From Microbacterium paraoxydans (lineage in GTDB: Bacteria > Actinomycetota > Actinomycetes > Actinomycetales > Microbacteriaceae): a DNA stretch of 64,000 nt. The translations under genes were made by a program, and so were the position numbers. A model generated the notes under the pieces. It saw only the letters and a program-made list of their open reading frames with translations. It searched no databases and had not been told where the DNA came from. Positions 35,885 to 45,230 of the stretch are shown here, one piece after another; the first letter of the stretch is position 1, and every line of letters starts with the position of its first letter. Where the stretch lies: the NCBI RefSeq assembly GCF_019056515.1, contig NZ_CP064873.1:2976001-3040000 (forward strand), in the 5' to 3' direction.

Positions 35885-36546
35885 GAGTGTCCTTCGCTGT
35901 CGGGGAGGGAGTCGAGGATGCCGGTGAGCGCGTTGTGCAGGTGCACGTGCGTGGCATGGGCGGCGAGGTCGCCGTCGCGGGCGGCGAGCGCCTCGGCGAT
36001 CGTGCGGTGCTCGGCGGCGGAGGCGGCGAGCCGGGCGGGCTTGTCCCGCGCCATGCGCCGCACGCGGACGAGGTGGGTGCGGACCGTGCGCAGCGCCGCA
36101 GCGATGTAGTCGTTGGCGACGGCATCGTCGAGGGCCGCATCGAATCGCGCGATCAGGGCGTAGTAGGCATCGCGGCCCTCCGCCCTGGTGAGGTCCACGT
36201 GCGCGAACTCCGCGGCGAGCGCGGCGAACCGGTCGGCGTCACCCCGGACGGCGGCGAGCCGGGCGGAGGTCTCCTCCAGCGCGCGGCGGATCTCGAACAG
36301 GGACCGGATGTCGTCGGCGTCGAGGTCGGCGACGACGGTGACGCGGGGCGACTGCTGCACGACCAGACCGTCGGCGGCCAGGCGACGCAGAGCCTCCCGC
36401 AGCGGCGTCCGGCTCACACCCAGGCGCTCGGCCTGCTCCACCTCGCCGAGCACGTATCCGGCCGGCAGCTCCCCGGACTGGATGCCGTCGAGGAGCGCCG
36501 CATAGGCGCGATCGCCCATGGACGTGCGCTCGACAGGGAGGACCAT
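35881..36546 (-). CDS. GntR/FadR-type (FCD) transcriptional regulator of the prp operon
   Basis: 221 residues. Winged helix at about 10-75 ([52 protein letters not shown]), then an all-helical FCD ligand domain with metal-type residues in [22 protein letters not shown] and THVHLHNAL. First gene of the operon, so it presumably regulates itself and prpDBC in response to a methylcitrate-pathway acid. The ATG at 36544-36546 lies about 10 bp after TATACA, so the message may be leaderless. Confidence 0.9.
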   Translation of the reverse strand: MVLPVERTSMGDRAYAALLDGIQSGELPAGYVLGEVEQAERLGVSRTPLREALRRLAADGLVVQQSPRVTVVADLDADDIRSLFEIRRALEETSARLAAVRGDADRFAALAAEFAHVDLTRAEGRDAYYALIARFDAALDDAVANDYIAAALRTVRTHLVRVRRMARDKPARLAASAAEHRTIAEALAARDGDLAAHATHVHLHNALTGILDSLPDSEGHS

Positions 36547-36552
36547 TCCGCC

Positions 36553-36620
36553 AGTGTATACATAAACCGCCCGACGTGGTGCACTTCTTCGGCACGAGGG
36601 GTCCATTCGTATACATAGTC
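36553..36620 (-). promoter_or_regulatory. Paired TGTATACATA operators in front of the prp operon
   Basis: TGTATACA at 36555-36562 and CGTATACATAG at 36608-36618 lie about 54 bp apart. The nearer site includes TATACA (minus strand), a good -10 box 9-10 bp before the start codon, so binding would block the promoter. The spacing suggests two dimers on one DNA face or a loop. Confidence 0.6.
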
Positions 36621-36643
36621 TCCGTCCGCCCGCCCCCATCCGG

Positions 36644-36725
36644 GCACAGCTTCGGAGATCGCCGGGGACACGCCGTACGGCGGGGCCCGGGGCCGGCGTG
36701 TCGGCTCCGATCTCCGAAGTTGTGC
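36644..36725. repeat. 82-bp nested palindrome downstream of the EamA gene
   Basis: Outer arms GCACAGCTTCGGAGATCG (36644-36661) and its complement with one mismatch (36708-36725); inner arms ACACGCC (36668-36674) and GGCGTGT (36695-36701). It ends 12 bp from the EamA stop codon. Probable termination element. Confidence 0.7.
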
Positions 36726-36737
36726 GCGCGAGTGGGC

Positions 36738-37682
36738 TCAGGGGGCGGGGCGGGGCTCGCCGAGCTTGACCACGACCACGCCGGCGAGCACGAGCACGCC
36801 CCCGAGGGCCTGCAGCGGGCCGGGGAGCTGCCCGAGCAGGAGCCAGCCGAAGAGCAGGGCCGCCACGACCTCGGCGAGCGCGACGAACGAGGCCAGCCGG
36901 GAGCCGAGCATCCGTGTCGAGACGATGCCGAGCACGTACGCGAGGGCCGTGGCGATCACGCCGATCGCGAGGACCGGCACGAACCACGGCACCGCGCCGA
37001 ACCGGTAGTCGACGTCGGCCGTCGTCCACGCGAACGGCAGCACGCCGATGAGCGCGGCGAGGCTCAGACCCACGGCGCCGAGCAGCAGCCCACTGCCCGC
37101 GAGGGCGATCGGCGGGATCCCGGTGTCCGCCCGGGCGGACAGCACGAAGTAGCTCGCGGCCCCCACCATCGCCCCGAGCGCCCAGAGGACACCGATCACG
37201 TCCACCTGCGCCCCGGTGACGATGTCGAGCATGAGGACGAGCCCGACGAAGGCGATGCCCGCACCGAGGATGCTGCGCCGCGTGGGACGCTCGCCCCGGC
37301 GCAGCCACAGCCAGAGGAGCACCGCGACCGGGGCGGTGTACTCGATGAGCAGCGCGATCCCGACGTCCATCACCGCGACGGCCTGGAAGTAGCAGAGCTG
37401 GGTGGCCGCGACCGCGAGGAGGCCGTAGGCGGCGACCATCCCCGCGTTCTGCCGGAGAGCACGCCACCGCCCACGGAGCGCGAGGACCGTGGGGACGAGC
37501 AGCACGAGCGCCGCGACCCAGACCCGCACAGTGACGGCGGCCCCCGGTGTCCACCCCGCATCGATGAGTCCGCGCGCCCACGCCCCGGAGGAGCCGAACG
37601 CGAAGGCGGCGGCGACAGCGAGCGGCAGGCCGAGGCGCACCCCGGTCCGGGTGCGCGGAGTGTCATCAGCCACCGTGCTCAT
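36738..37682 (-). CDS. EamA/DMT family transporter
   Basis: 314 residues with ten hydrophobic segments in two EamA repeats (GLPLAVAAAFAFGSSGAWARGLI and GVLWALGAMVGAASYFVLSARA begin the two halves). The motif VALAEVVAALLFGWLLLGQ near the end is the usual last EamA signature. Family members export amino acids or metabolites; the substrate here is unknown. It diverges from the CGNR gene with a 38-bp gap. Confidence 0.9.
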   Translation of the reverse strand: MSTVADDTPRTRTGVRLGLPLAVAAAFAFGSSGAWARGLIDAGWTPGAAVTVRVWVAALVLLVPTVLALRGRWRALRQNAGMVAAYGLLAVAATQLCYFQAVAVMDVGIALLIEYTAPVAVLLWLWLRRGERPTRRSILGAGIAFVGLVLMLDIVTGAQVDVIGVLWALGAMVGAASYFVLSARADTGIPPIALAGSGLLLGAVGLSLAALIGVLPFAWTTADVDYRFGAVPWFVPVLAIGVIATALAYVLGIVSTRMLGSRLASFVALAEVVAALLFGWLLLGQLPGPLQALGGVLVLAGVVVVKLGEPRPAP

Positions 37683-37720
37683 GAGGGATGACGCTACGCC
37701 GGCGGGAGTAAGCTGTCAAC

Positions 37721-38257
37721 ATGGTCTTCACCGATGACACAGAGGATGCGCTGCGCGCGGCGGTCTGGCTCGCGAACTCGGCGGAGGACCCGGACACCCT
37801 GGTCGACATCGACGACGAGAAGGCCTTCCTTCGGGTGTTCCCGTACACGGGACGGGTCGACGGGGACACGGTGGAGCTCGACGACCTCCGCGCTCTGCGG
37901 TCGCGCCTCCGCGCCATGCTGCTCGCTCCGCGCGACGAGATGGCCGCACACGTCAACGCCGCTCTCGCCGAGGTGCGCCTGACCCCGCGGCTCGTGCGCC
38001 ACGACGAGCTGGACTGGCACCTGCACGGGCTCGCCGACGATCGCCCGCTCGCCGAACGGGTGCTCGTGGAGACCGCGATGGCCCTGATCGACGTCATCCG
38101 CACGGACGAGGGCTCTCGCCTCACCGTCTGCGAAGACGGGACATGCCAGGCGATCGCCCTCGACCTCTCCCGCAACCGCTCCAAGCGCTACTGCTCGACG
38201 AGCTGCGCCAATCGCAACGCCGTGGCGGCGTACCGCGCCCGCCGCGCCGCCGGCTGA
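37721..38257 (+). CDS. CGNR zinc-finger protein (ABATE domain), putative regulator
   Basis: 178 residues. The N-terminal ABATE-type domain is followed by the C-terminal CGNR zinc finger CEDGTCQAIALDLSRNRSKRYCSTSCANRNAVAAYRARRAA, with the four cysteines CxxxxC and CxxxC in place; the eponymous motif here reads CANR. Such proteins are stress- or drug-linked DNA-binding regulators. It starts with ATG after GGGAG and is likely transcribed from the 38-bp spacer shared with EamA, its probable target. Confidence 0.88.
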   Translation: MVFTDDTEDALRAAVWLANSAEDPDTLVDIDDEKAFLRVFPYTGRVDGDTVELDDLRALRSRLRAMLLAPRDEMAAHVNAALAEVRLTPRLVRHDELDWHLHGLADDRPLAERVLVETAMALIDVIRTDEGSRLTVCEDGTCQAIALDLSRNRSKRYCSTSCANRNAVAAYRARRAAG

Positions 38258-38327
38258 CCGCGCCGCGCGCCCCGCTCGGAGACCGCAGACCGGAATGCGG
38301 TCCGACCGGGTTCGATGCTGCCCGCTC

Positions 38328-38357
38328 TTCACAAACGATTATCGATTAGTGTAATGT
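38328..38357 (+). promoter_or_regulatory. Promoter and ATCGATTA operator of the first sugar operon
   Basis: TTCACA (38328-38333), an 18-bp spacer and TAATGT (38352-38357) form a promoter for the substrate-binding-protein gene. The spacer contains CGATTATCGATTAG (38336-38349), whose CGATTATCGATT is identical to the minus strand of the 51754-51770 site in front of the beta-helix gene. Likely operator of the FCD-GntR protein encoded at 46340-46990. Confidence 0.65.
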
Positions 38358-38397
38358 CGCGAGCGGCCCTCCCTCATGCATCAGGAAAGGATCAACG

Positions 38398-39666
38398 ATG
38401 ATCAAGGCCCGAGTCCTCCCCCTCGCCGGCATCGCGGCGGTGTCCGCCCTCGCCATCGCCGGCTGCTCGACCACCGCCGGCGACGACGGCGGTGACGCCG
38501 GCGGCGACGTCACCGTGCGCATGCTCGTGAACGTCACCCCGAACCTGACCGAGGAGTTCTGGAACGACCTCGTCGCGCCGTTCGAGGACGCCAACCCGAA
38601 CATCGACGTCGTCATCCAGAACCCGGGTGCGGAGGGCGTCGAAGCCGCCGTGCCGCGCCTGCTGGCCGCCGGTGACGCTCCCGACGTCGTGCAGTCCATC
38701 GCCCCCACCACCAAGCTCGCCCCCGAGCTCGTCGACCTCTCGCAGTACGAGTGGGCGTCGTCCGGTCCGCTCGCCGACCAGTACTCGATCGACGGCAAGA
38801 ACTACATGGCCGGCATCGGCGTGCAGCTGCAGAGCCTCTTCTTCTACAACAAGACCGCGTTCGAGGAGGCGGGGATCACGGAGGTGCCGACCACGGTCGA
38901 CGAGCTCACCGAGGCCCTCGGCAAGCTCAAGGACGCCGGGTGGACGCCCGTCCAGACCGGCGGCGACTGGATGACGAGCCACACCCTGCAGGCGCTCGGA
39001 CTGCCGACCATCATCGCCGAGGACCCGGAGTGGTTCCAGGACATCTCGGCAGGCGACGTCACCTTCAGCGAGACCTACGGCGATGCGGTCGAGACCTACG
39101 CGGACTGGGTGTCCGAGGGCTACATCCCCGGCGACGCCCTGGGCATCAAGTACCCGGACGCCGAGCAGGCCTTCCTCTCGGGCAAGACGGCGGTGTACTC
39201 GATGGGCAGCTGGTTCGCCGGCACGCAGGCGAAGGCCGCCGACTCCGCGGACATCGGCGTCTTCCGCGCCCCCGCCATGAGCGCCGACGAGCAGCCCGCG
39301 ATGGGCGCCAACATCGCCAGCCCGTACTCGATCCTCAAGGCGAGCAAGAACCAGGACGCGGCGGCGAAGCTCATCGAGTTCCTCACCACCGACCAGACCG
39401 CGGTGAGCGACCAGCTCGCGGTCGACGGCAACTTCCGCGACGGCTACGAGTACGACATGACGCCGCTCGGCGAGGAGCTGCTGCAGATCGTGGCCGACAC
39501 CCCGGCCGAGGCCTACACGCCCACCGGCGGCGGCTACGGCGAGCGCACGCTCCCGGACGGCTACTCCGGCGAGATCAACACCCAGACCCAGGCCCTGCTC
39601 GGCGGCGCACCCGCCGACCAGGTGCTGCAGGCCATGGACGACTGGTTCGCCGCCAACGCCGGTTGA
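38398..39666 (+). CDS. ABC transporter sugar-binding lipoprotein (family 1)
   Basis: 422 residues. A lipoprotein signal peptide, VLPLAGIAAVSALAIAGC, ends in the lipobox AIAGC. The mature part is a type-1 carbohydrate-binding protein: WNDLVAPFEDANPNIDVVIQNPG, YMAGIGVQLQSLFFYNKTAFEEAGI, and FLSGKTAVYSMGSWF. First gene of a seven-gene unit (38398-46040). It would capture oligosaccharides released outside by the secreted enzymes. No ATPase is encoded here, as for MsiK-dependent importers. Confidence 0.92.
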   Translation: MIKARVLPLAGIAAVSALAIAGCSTTAGDDGGDAGGDVTVRMLVNVTPNLTEEFWNDLVAPFEDANPNIDVVIQNPGAEGVEAAVPRLLAAGDAPDVVQSIAPTTKLAPELVDLSQYEWASSGPLADQYSIDGKNYMAGIGVQLQSLFFYNKTAFEEAGITEVPTTVDELTEALGKLKDAGWTPVQTGGDWMTSHTLQALGLPTIIAEDPEWFQDISAGDVTFSETYGDAVETYADWVSEGYIPGDALGIKYPDAEQAFLSGKTAVYSMGSWFAGTQAKAADSADIGVFRAPAMSADEQPAMGANIASPYSILKASKNQDAAAKLIEFLTTDQTAVSDQLAVDGNFRDGYEYDMTPLGEELLQIVADTPAEAYTPTGGGYGERTLPDGYSGEINTQTQALLGGAPADQVLQAMDDWFAANAG

Positions 39667-39673
39667 CCCTCGC

Positions 39674-39706
39674 GGCGCCCGGGACGCGACATCCGTCCCG
39701 GGCGCC
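39674..39706 (+). terminator. Intercistronic hairpin after the binding-protein gene
   Basis: GGCGCCCGGGAC-GCGACATCC-GTCCCGGGCGCC, a perfect 12-bp stem with a 9-nt loop, 7 bp after the stop codon, with no T-run. It probably stabilises the binding-protein message or partly terminates, giving more binding protein than permease. Confidence 0.7.
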
Positions 39707-39765
39707 GTCCCGGCGCTGCCCCAGCGCCTCCCCCTGAACGCGCCACCGAGAACGAGAGTGCCGCC

Positions 39766-40749
39766 ATGACTCCGCCCACCACGACCGCGCCGCCTCCGGC
39801 CGCCGCCGCCACCCCGACAGGACCATCGACGCCGATGAGCTCGCCCCCCGCCCCGCGCCGCCGCACGGCGCTGCAGCAGTGGCGGAACCGGATCCCCGGC
39901 ATCCTCATGGGCGGCCCGGCCGTCGCGGTCTTCCTCGCGATGTTCGTCATCCCGATGATCCTCGCGGCGGTGCTCAGCTTCACCGACTGGAACGGGTACA
40001 GCCTCAACTTCAACTTCATCGGGTGGGACAACTACATCAAGGCGTTCCGCAGCCCGCGCTCGACGCAGGCCGCGATCTTCACGGGCATCATCGCGGTGGT
40101 GGGCACGATCCTCTGCAACGCCATCGGCCTCGCGATCGCCGCCCTCATCTCCGGGCCCGGCCGCTCGAACACGATCCTGCGCACGATCTTCTTCTACCCG
40201 TACGTGATCAGCGCCCTCATCATCGGCTTCCTCTGGTCGGCGATGCTCTCCCCCACCGGCGCCGTCAACGGTCTGCTCAGCACGCTCGGCCTCCCGGCGA
40301 TGCCGTTCCTCACGGACCCGACCTTCGCCAAGGCGAGCGTGATCTTCACGATCGTGTGGTCGCACTTCGGCTTCAACATGATCCTGTTCCTCGCCGGCAT
40401 CAAGTCCGTCCCCGCGGAGTACTACGAGGCGGCGACCGTGGACGGCGCCTCGCGGTGGCAGCAGTTCCGGTCCATCACGCTGCCTCTCATCGCGCCGGTC
40501 TTCACCGTGAACCTCGTGCTCACCCTCGTCGGGCTCCTCAAGGCGTACGACGTGGTGCTGTCGCTCACCGACGGCGGGCCTGCCGGCTCGACGCAGACCA
40601 TCGTGTACCAGATCCTCAAGGACTCCTTCGCGAACTCGGCCCTCGGCTTCGGCGCCGCGCAGTCCATGATCCTCCTCATCGTCACCGCGGTCGTCGGCCT
40701 CGCCGTCACGCTGGTGCGACGCCGCGCCGAGCAGAAGGCGACCGACTGA
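39766..40749 (+). CDS. Carbohydrate ABC transporter permease (MalF type)
   Basis: 327 residues. After a Pro-rich cytosolic start there are six hydrophobic segments. The EAA loop reads YYEAATVDGASRWQQFRSITLPLIAPVF, the contact site for the ATPase. GGPAGSTQTIVYQILKDSF is a usual MalF-type motif. It overlaps the next permease gene by one base (TGATG). Confidence 0.92.
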   Translation: MTPPTTTAPPPAAAATPTGPSTPMSSPPAPRRRTALQQWRNRIPGILMGGPAVAVFLAMFVIPMILAAVLSFTDWNGYSLNFNFIGWDNYIKAFRSPRSTQAAIFTGIIAVVGTILCNAIGLAIAALISGPGRSNTILRTIFFYPYVISALIIGFLWSAMLSPTGAVNGLLSTLGLPAMPFLTDPTFAKASVIFTIVWSHFGFNMILFLAGIKSVPAEYYEAATVDGASRWQQFRSITLPLIAPVFTVNLVLTLVGLLKAYDVVLSLTDGGPAGSTQTIVYQILKDSFANSALGFGAAQSMILLIVTAVVGLAVTLVRRRAEQKATD

Positions 40750-41603
40750 TGAAGCAGACCCGCAACCGCCCGGCCCTCGCCGTCAGCACGATCCGGTGGA
40801 TCGTCCTCGGCGTCGTCGCGATCACGATGCTGATCCCGATGTACACGATGCTGATCAACGCGTTCAAACCGCAGGCCGACATCATCGAGAACCCGCTGCT
40901 GATCACGCCGCAGATGTTCACGTTCGACTACCTGTGGGCCGCGATCACGAGCAGCAAGTTCAACGTGATCGCCGCGTACGGCATCACGCTGCTGTTCGTC
41001 GTGCTCGTGAACCTGTGCTGCATCGCCCTCGCCGCGCCCGTCGCCTACGTCATCGCCCGCGGGCGGTCGAAGTGGCACCTGGGACTGCTGCTCCTCTTCG
41101 TCTCCGGGCTCTTCATCCCCGGTCAGGTGACGCTGATCCCCGTCGTCTTCGTGCTGCGGGTGCTCGGGCTCATCAACACGATCCCCGGGTTCATCCTCTT
41201 CGAGACGGCGGCGACCCTGCCGGTGACGATCTTCCTGTTCACGGCCTACCTCCGCAGCGTGCCGCGTGACATCGACGAGGCGGCGTCACTGGACGGCGCC
41301 GGGCCCATCCGCGCGTTCTGGGCGTGCATCTTCCCGATCATGAAGCCCGTCGTCGCGACTGTCGTGGTGCTCAACTCGATCGGCGTGTGGAACGACTTCG
41401 TGAGTCCGCAGATCATCCTCGGGCCGAGCTCGGGGATCTACACGGTCACCACCGGCGTCTACGCGGCGGTCGGACAGTTCTCGACCGACTACACGCAGGT
41501 GTTCCCGACCCTCCTGCTTGCCGTGCTGCCCGCGATGGTGTTCTTCATCGTGATGCAGCGCCACATCATCGGCGGCCTGGTCGCCGGAGCGACGAAGGGA
41601 TGA
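40749..41603 (+). CDS. Carbohydrate ABC transporter permease (MalG type)
   Basis: 284 residues, six hydrophobic segments. The EAA loop is DIDEAASLDGAGPIRAFWACIFPIMKPV, and the C-terminus VMQRHIIGGLVAGATKG is typical of MalG-type subunits. Coupled to both neighbours (TGATG before, ATGA after at 41600). Confidence 0.93.
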   Translation: MKQTRNRPALAVSTIRWIVLGVVAITMLIPMYTMLINAFKPQADIIENPLLITPQMFTFDYLWAAITSSKFNVIAAYGITLLFVVLVNLCCIALAAPVAYVIARGRSKWHLGLLLLFVSGLFIPGQVTLIPVVFVLRVLGLINTIPGFILFETAATLPVTIFLFTAYLRSVPRDIDEAASLDGAGPIRAFWACIFPIMKPVVATVVVLNSIGVWNDFVSPQIILGPSSGIYTVTTGVYAAVGQFSTDYTQVFPTLLLAVLPAMVFFIVMQRHIIGGLVAGATKG

Positions 41604-43516
41604 CCGTGCCGGAGACCCCGCTCACCCGTCCGCTGCGTGCGATCCCGGCCTGGGCCGTGCTGCAGCGCCGGCTCTTCGCCGAGGTCGAGGAGGCCCGCCG
41701 CCTCTTCCGCGACCGCTACACGCTGCCGGACGGCCGCCTCCGCGGCGTCGCGGAGTTCATCGACCGCGACGGCGTGGACGACCTGTACGAGCCCTTCTTC
41801 AACTGGCCCGCGTTCTACCTGCTCGGCGGCTCCGACGAGGTGCTCGCCGACGCCAAGCGGCACTGGGAGGGCGTGACCGTGCAGCTCGCCGAGGCGGGCA
41901 TGCTCACCGAGGAGTACGACAACGGCTACGACTGGTTCCATCAGGGCGAGTCGCTGCTGTTCCTCGCCGGCATCTGCGCCGCCGACCCGGCCGACCCCGC
42001 GTTCGCCGCGCGCGCCGCCCGGTTCGCGGCCCTCTTCACCGACCCCGCACAGGGCAACTACGACGCCGAGCGCAACATGATCCGCTCGCCGCACAACGGC
42101 GCTCTGGGTGCGCGCGAGGGTCTCGACGAGAAGATCGTGCCGTACACCGCCGACCGGGACGAGATGCGCCCTTACGGTCTGCCGCTGCACGGCCTGGACG
42201 GCATCGCCTCCTGGGACGACCTCGCCGACCCCGCCCACGCCCAGCGGATGGCGGAGGAGATGCAGCGCCGCGCGGCGGGCGACATCGCCGTGAACCTCGC
42301 CGCGACCTCCCTCGCCGCGAACCGCTGGCTCTACGACGGTGACGAGGAGGCGGCCGCGTGGATTCGCCGGTACGTCGACGGCTGGCGTGCGCGCGCGGGC
42401 GGCGGGCTGCTCCCCGACAACGTCGGTCCTGACGGCACCGTCGGCTCCCTCCACGACGGCCGCTGGTGGGGCGGCCACTACGGCTGGGCCTGGCCGCACG
42501 GACTGCACTCCGTCGGCATGAGCGCCCTGATCGGTGCCCTCAACCACGCGCTCGTCACGGGCGACGACGGCGCCCTCGACCTCGTGCGCACCATGCTCGA
42601 CACCGTGCTCGCCGAGGCGCGCACGGGCAGCGTCGCGGAGTCCACGTACAGCCTGCGCGGCGGGTGGATGGCCCGGCTCGGAGCGGCCGCCACCGAGCCC
42701 GCTCTGCTGGTCCCCTACCGCCACGGCGCGGACGGCTGGTTCGACTACGGTCCGCTGCAGCTCGACCTCCCCCTGTGGCTGTGGTGGTGGTCGCGGATGC
42801 CGTCCGACCGGGAGCGGCTGGAGACGGCGATCGCCGGCCTCCCCTCCTCCGCCGACCTCGTCGCGCCGTTCCGCGACAAGGAGGAGGCGGGTCACGAGGC
42901 CGGCTGGTTCGCGTATCTCTCGGGCGAACTGCCCGATTATCCGGTGCGGGCGCTGGAGATGGCGCTCGGCCAGGTGGCACGTCGTGCCGCGATGATGCTC
43001 GCCGACGACCGCGACCCCGACGCCGCGCACCTGCACTTCTGGCAGCGCGTGAACCCGGTGGTGACGGAGGTGCTGACCCAGCTCGTCGGCGGGGCGCCGC
43101 AGGTGCTCTACAACGGCGGGCTCGGTTTCACGGCGCTCCGCTACGAGGACGTCGACCGCGCGCGGCCCGGACTCCCGGAGGACGTCGCCGCGCTCGTGCA
43201 CCGTCTCGACGACGACGGCATCGGCGTGCAGCTCGTGAACACCTCCGCCGTGCACACCCGCACCGTGCGGCTGCGCGGGGGGCGCTTCGGCCTGGACCGG
43301 ATCGTGCGGGTCACGGCCTCCGGCGAGGAGCCCGGCCTCTGGCCCGGCGCCTCGGGCACGTACACCGCCCCGGACGCCCCGACCGTCACCACGACCTTCG
43401 ACGTGGACGACGACCTCGTGGTGACCCTGCCCCCGGCGCACACCGCCGACCTCGACCTGACCATCGCGCGTGCGACCGGATCGCCGCGCCACCTGTTCCC
43501 TGAAGGAGACGCATGA
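41600..43516 (+). CDS. Unrecognised 638-residue cytosolic protein, possible alpha/alpha-barrel carbohydrate enzyme
   Basis: No signal peptide or membrane segment. The body is helical and rich in Trp/His/Asp: DDLYEPFFNWPAFYLLGG, YDNGYDWFHQGESLLFLAGI, RWWGGHYGWAWPHGLHSVGMSALIGALNHAL and YRHGADGWFDYGPLQLDLPLWLWWWSRMP. This pattern, with about six helical repeats and a beta-rich last 120 residues, resembles (alpha/alpha)6-toroid glycosidases or lyases. I cannot place it in a named family. Being inside the importer operon, it presumably acts on imported oligosaccharides. It overlaps its neighbours by 4 bp at both ends. Confidence 0.8.
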   Translation: MTVPETPLTRPLRAIPAWAVLQRRLFAEVEEARRLFRDRYTLPDGRLRGVAEFIDRDGVDDLYEPFFNWPAFYLLGGSDEVLADAKRHWEGVTVQLAEAGMLTEEYDNGYDWFHQGESLLFLAGICAADPADPAFAARAARFAALFTDPAQGNYDAERNMIRSPHNGALGAREGLDEKIVPYTADRDEMRPYGLPLHGLDGIASWDDLADPAHAQRMAEEMQRRAAGDIAVNLAATSLAANRWLYDGDEEAAAWIRRYVDGWRARAGGGLLPDNVGPDGTVGSLHDGRWWGGHYGWAWPHGLHSVGMSALIGALNHALVTGDDGALDLVRTMLDTVLAEARTGSVAESTYSLRGGWMARLGAAATEPALLVPYRHGADGWFDYGPLQLDLPLWLWWWSRMPSDRERLETAIAGLPSSADLVAPFRDKEEAGHEAGWFAYLSGELPDYPVRALEMALGQVARRAAMMLADDRDPDAAHLHFWQRVNPVVTEVLTQLVGGAPQVLYNGGLGFTALRYEDVDRARPGLPEDVAALVHRLDDDGIGVQLVNTSAVHTRTVRLRGGRFGLDRIVRVTASGEEPGLWPGASGTYTAPDAPTVTTTFDVDDDLVVTLPPAHTADLDLTIARATGSPRHLFPEGDA

Positions 43517-44295
43517 GCGCCGATCTGATCCGACCCGACTTCGCCCTGCCCGTGCGGGGTGGGGCCTACCAGCGGCCCTCGCGCGAGGTGGTCGAGTCCT
43601 TCGACGCGATCTCCTCCGCCACCGCGTGCGCCAAGCTGCACGGACTCGGGATCCGCCGCAGCTACATCGACGGACCGGAGCCGCTGAGCCTCGGCCAGCG
43701 CGTCGTCGGTTCGGCGCTGACCCTGCAGTTCATGCCGCAGCGCGAGGACATGGCCTCGGGCGACGGCCAGGAGTACGCCGAGCGGCACACCGCCCTGTGG
43801 CACGTGCTCGAAGCCGTGCAGCCGGGCGACGTGCTGGTGATCCAGGCCTACGGCAGCCGGTTCTCCGGGTGCATCGGCGACATCCTGGCGCGCTACTTCG
43901 CACGCAAGGGGGGCGCGGGGATCGTCGTGGACGGCCGCATCCGCGACGCCGGCCGCATCCGCGAGCTCGGGATCCCGGTGTGGTCGACGGGCACGACCCC
44001 GCACTACGCCTCGCAGTCGGAGCTCGTGCCGTGGGCCTACGACGTGCCGGTCGCGGTGGGCGGTGCGCTGTGCATGCCCGGCGACCTCGTGGTGGCAGAC
44101 GACGACGGCCCGGTCGTGGTGCCGCAGGCCATGGCGCCGCGGGTCGTGGACGACGCGCGCGATCATGAGGAGTGGGAGGTGTTCAGCCGCCGCCGTCTCG
44201 ACGAGGGCGCGCGCCTGAGCGACTACTACCCGTTGACCCCCGACAGCCGCGAGGAGTACGAGGCATGGCGTTCCGTCCAGAGCTCCGTCCGCTGA
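43513..44295 (+). CDS. RraA-like protein, putative 2-oxo-acid (pyruvate) aldolase
   Basis: 260 residues. The RraA/HMG-aldolase core shows ISSATACAKLHGLGIRRSYIDG, then GDVLVIQAYGSRFSGCIGDILARYFARKGGAGIVVDGRIRDAGRIRELGIPVWSTG, which includes the G-x-x-G-D and D-G-x-x-R-D motifs that bind metal and pyruvate in the class-II aldolases. In sugar operons such proteins can cleave 2-keto-3-deoxy acids; RNase E inhibition is unlikely in this setting. Followed by the dehydrogenase and lactonase genes. Confidence 0.82.
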   Translation: MSADLIRPDFALPVRGGAYQRPSREVVESFDAISSATACAKLHGLGIRRSYIDGPEPLSLGQRVVGSALTLQFMPQREDMASGDGQEYAERHTALWHVLEAVQPGDVLVIQAYGSRFSGCIGDILARYFARKGGAGIVVDGRIRDAGRIRELGIPVWSTGTTPHYASQSELVPWAYDVPVAVGGALCMPGDLVVADDDGPVVVPQAMAPRVVDDARDHEEWEVFSRRRLDEGARLSDYYPLTPDSREEYEAWRSVQSSVR

Positions 44296-45209
44296 ATCCC
44301 GAGGTCGCCGCCCGCGACGACGTCGGACTCGGGTGCGCGCCGATCGGCAACCTCTTCGCCCCTGTGCCCGACGGCGACGCGGTGGCGACGGTGCAGGCGG
44401 CGCTCGCCCGCGACGTCCGTTTCTTCGACACCGCACCGCTGTACGGCTCGGGCGAGAGCGAGCGGAAGCTCGGCCTCGCCCTGCGCGGCGTGCCGCGGGA
44501 CGACTACGTGATCGCGACGAAGGTCGGCCGGGTGCTGGTCGATGCGGACGGCCGCCCCGTCGCGGGCGCCGCGAGCGGACACGACTCCGTCGTCGACCTC
44601 AGCAGGGACGGCGTGCGGAGGAGCCTCGACGGCAGCCTCGCCCGGATGGGTGTCGATCGCGTGGACGTGCTGCACCTGCACGACCCCCTGGACGTGGAGG
44701 CGGCGTTCGCGACGGCGCTTCCGGCCCTCGTCGAACTGCGTGACGAAGGGGTCGTGCGCGCGATCAGCGTGGGCCTGGGACGGCTCGACCCCCTGGAGCG
44801 CTACGTCGCCGAGGCGCCGCTCGACGTGGTGATGGAGGCCGGTCGGCTCACGCTGCTCGACCGCACCGCCCTGGACCGGTTGCTGCCGACCGCGGCAGCC
44901 CGCGGCATCGGGGTGCTCGCGGCCGCGGTGTTCAACTCCGGCATCCTCGTCGACCCGGTCGGCTCCCCCTTCTTCGAGTACAAGCCGGCACCCCCGGAGC
45001 TCCGGGAGCGGGCACAGCGCCTGCAGGCGGTGTGCGCCGCGTACGGCGTGCGCCTCGCGGATGCCGCGGTGCAGTTCCCGCTACGGCAGGGTGCGGATGC
45101 GGTGGTCGTCGGGGCGCGCACCCCCGCCGAGGTGGACGCGTTCGTGGACGGCCTCGACGCCGTGCTGCCCGCCGCGCTGTGGGACGCCCTCGACGCGGAG
45201 GCTGCATGA
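44265..45209 (+). CDS. Aldo/keto reductase, aldose (L-fucose/rhamnose-type) 1-dehydrogenase-like
   Basis: 314 residues. The AKR barrel shows GLGCAPIGNLFAPVPDGDAVATVQAALARDVRFFDTAPLYGSGESERKLG, with catalytic Asp and Tyr in FDTAPLYG, the lysine in VIATKVGR and the histidine in VLHLHDP. The APIGNL start is typical of the L-fucose/D-threo-aldose dehydrogenase branch that makes aldonolactones. It overlaps the end of the RraA-like gene by 31 bp and precedes a lactonase gene, supporting a sugar-to-lactone step. Confidence 0.85.
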   Translation: MAFRPELRPLNPEVAARDDVGLGCAPIGNLFAPVPDGDAVATVQAALARDVRFFDTAPLYGSGESERKLGLALRGVPRDDYVIATKVGRVLVDADGRPVAGAASGHDSVVDLSRDGVRRSLDGSLARMGVDRVDVLHLHDPLDVEAAFATALPALVELRDEGVVRAISVGLGRLDPLERYVAEAPLDVVMEAGRLTLLDRTALDRLLPTAAARGIGVLAAAVFNSGILVDPVGSPFFEYKPAPPELRERAQRLQAVCAAYGVRLADAAVQFPLRQGADAVVVGARTPAEVDAFVDGLDAVLPAALWDALDAEAA

Positions 45210-45230
45210 CCGCGCGGCACGGGAGCTGAC

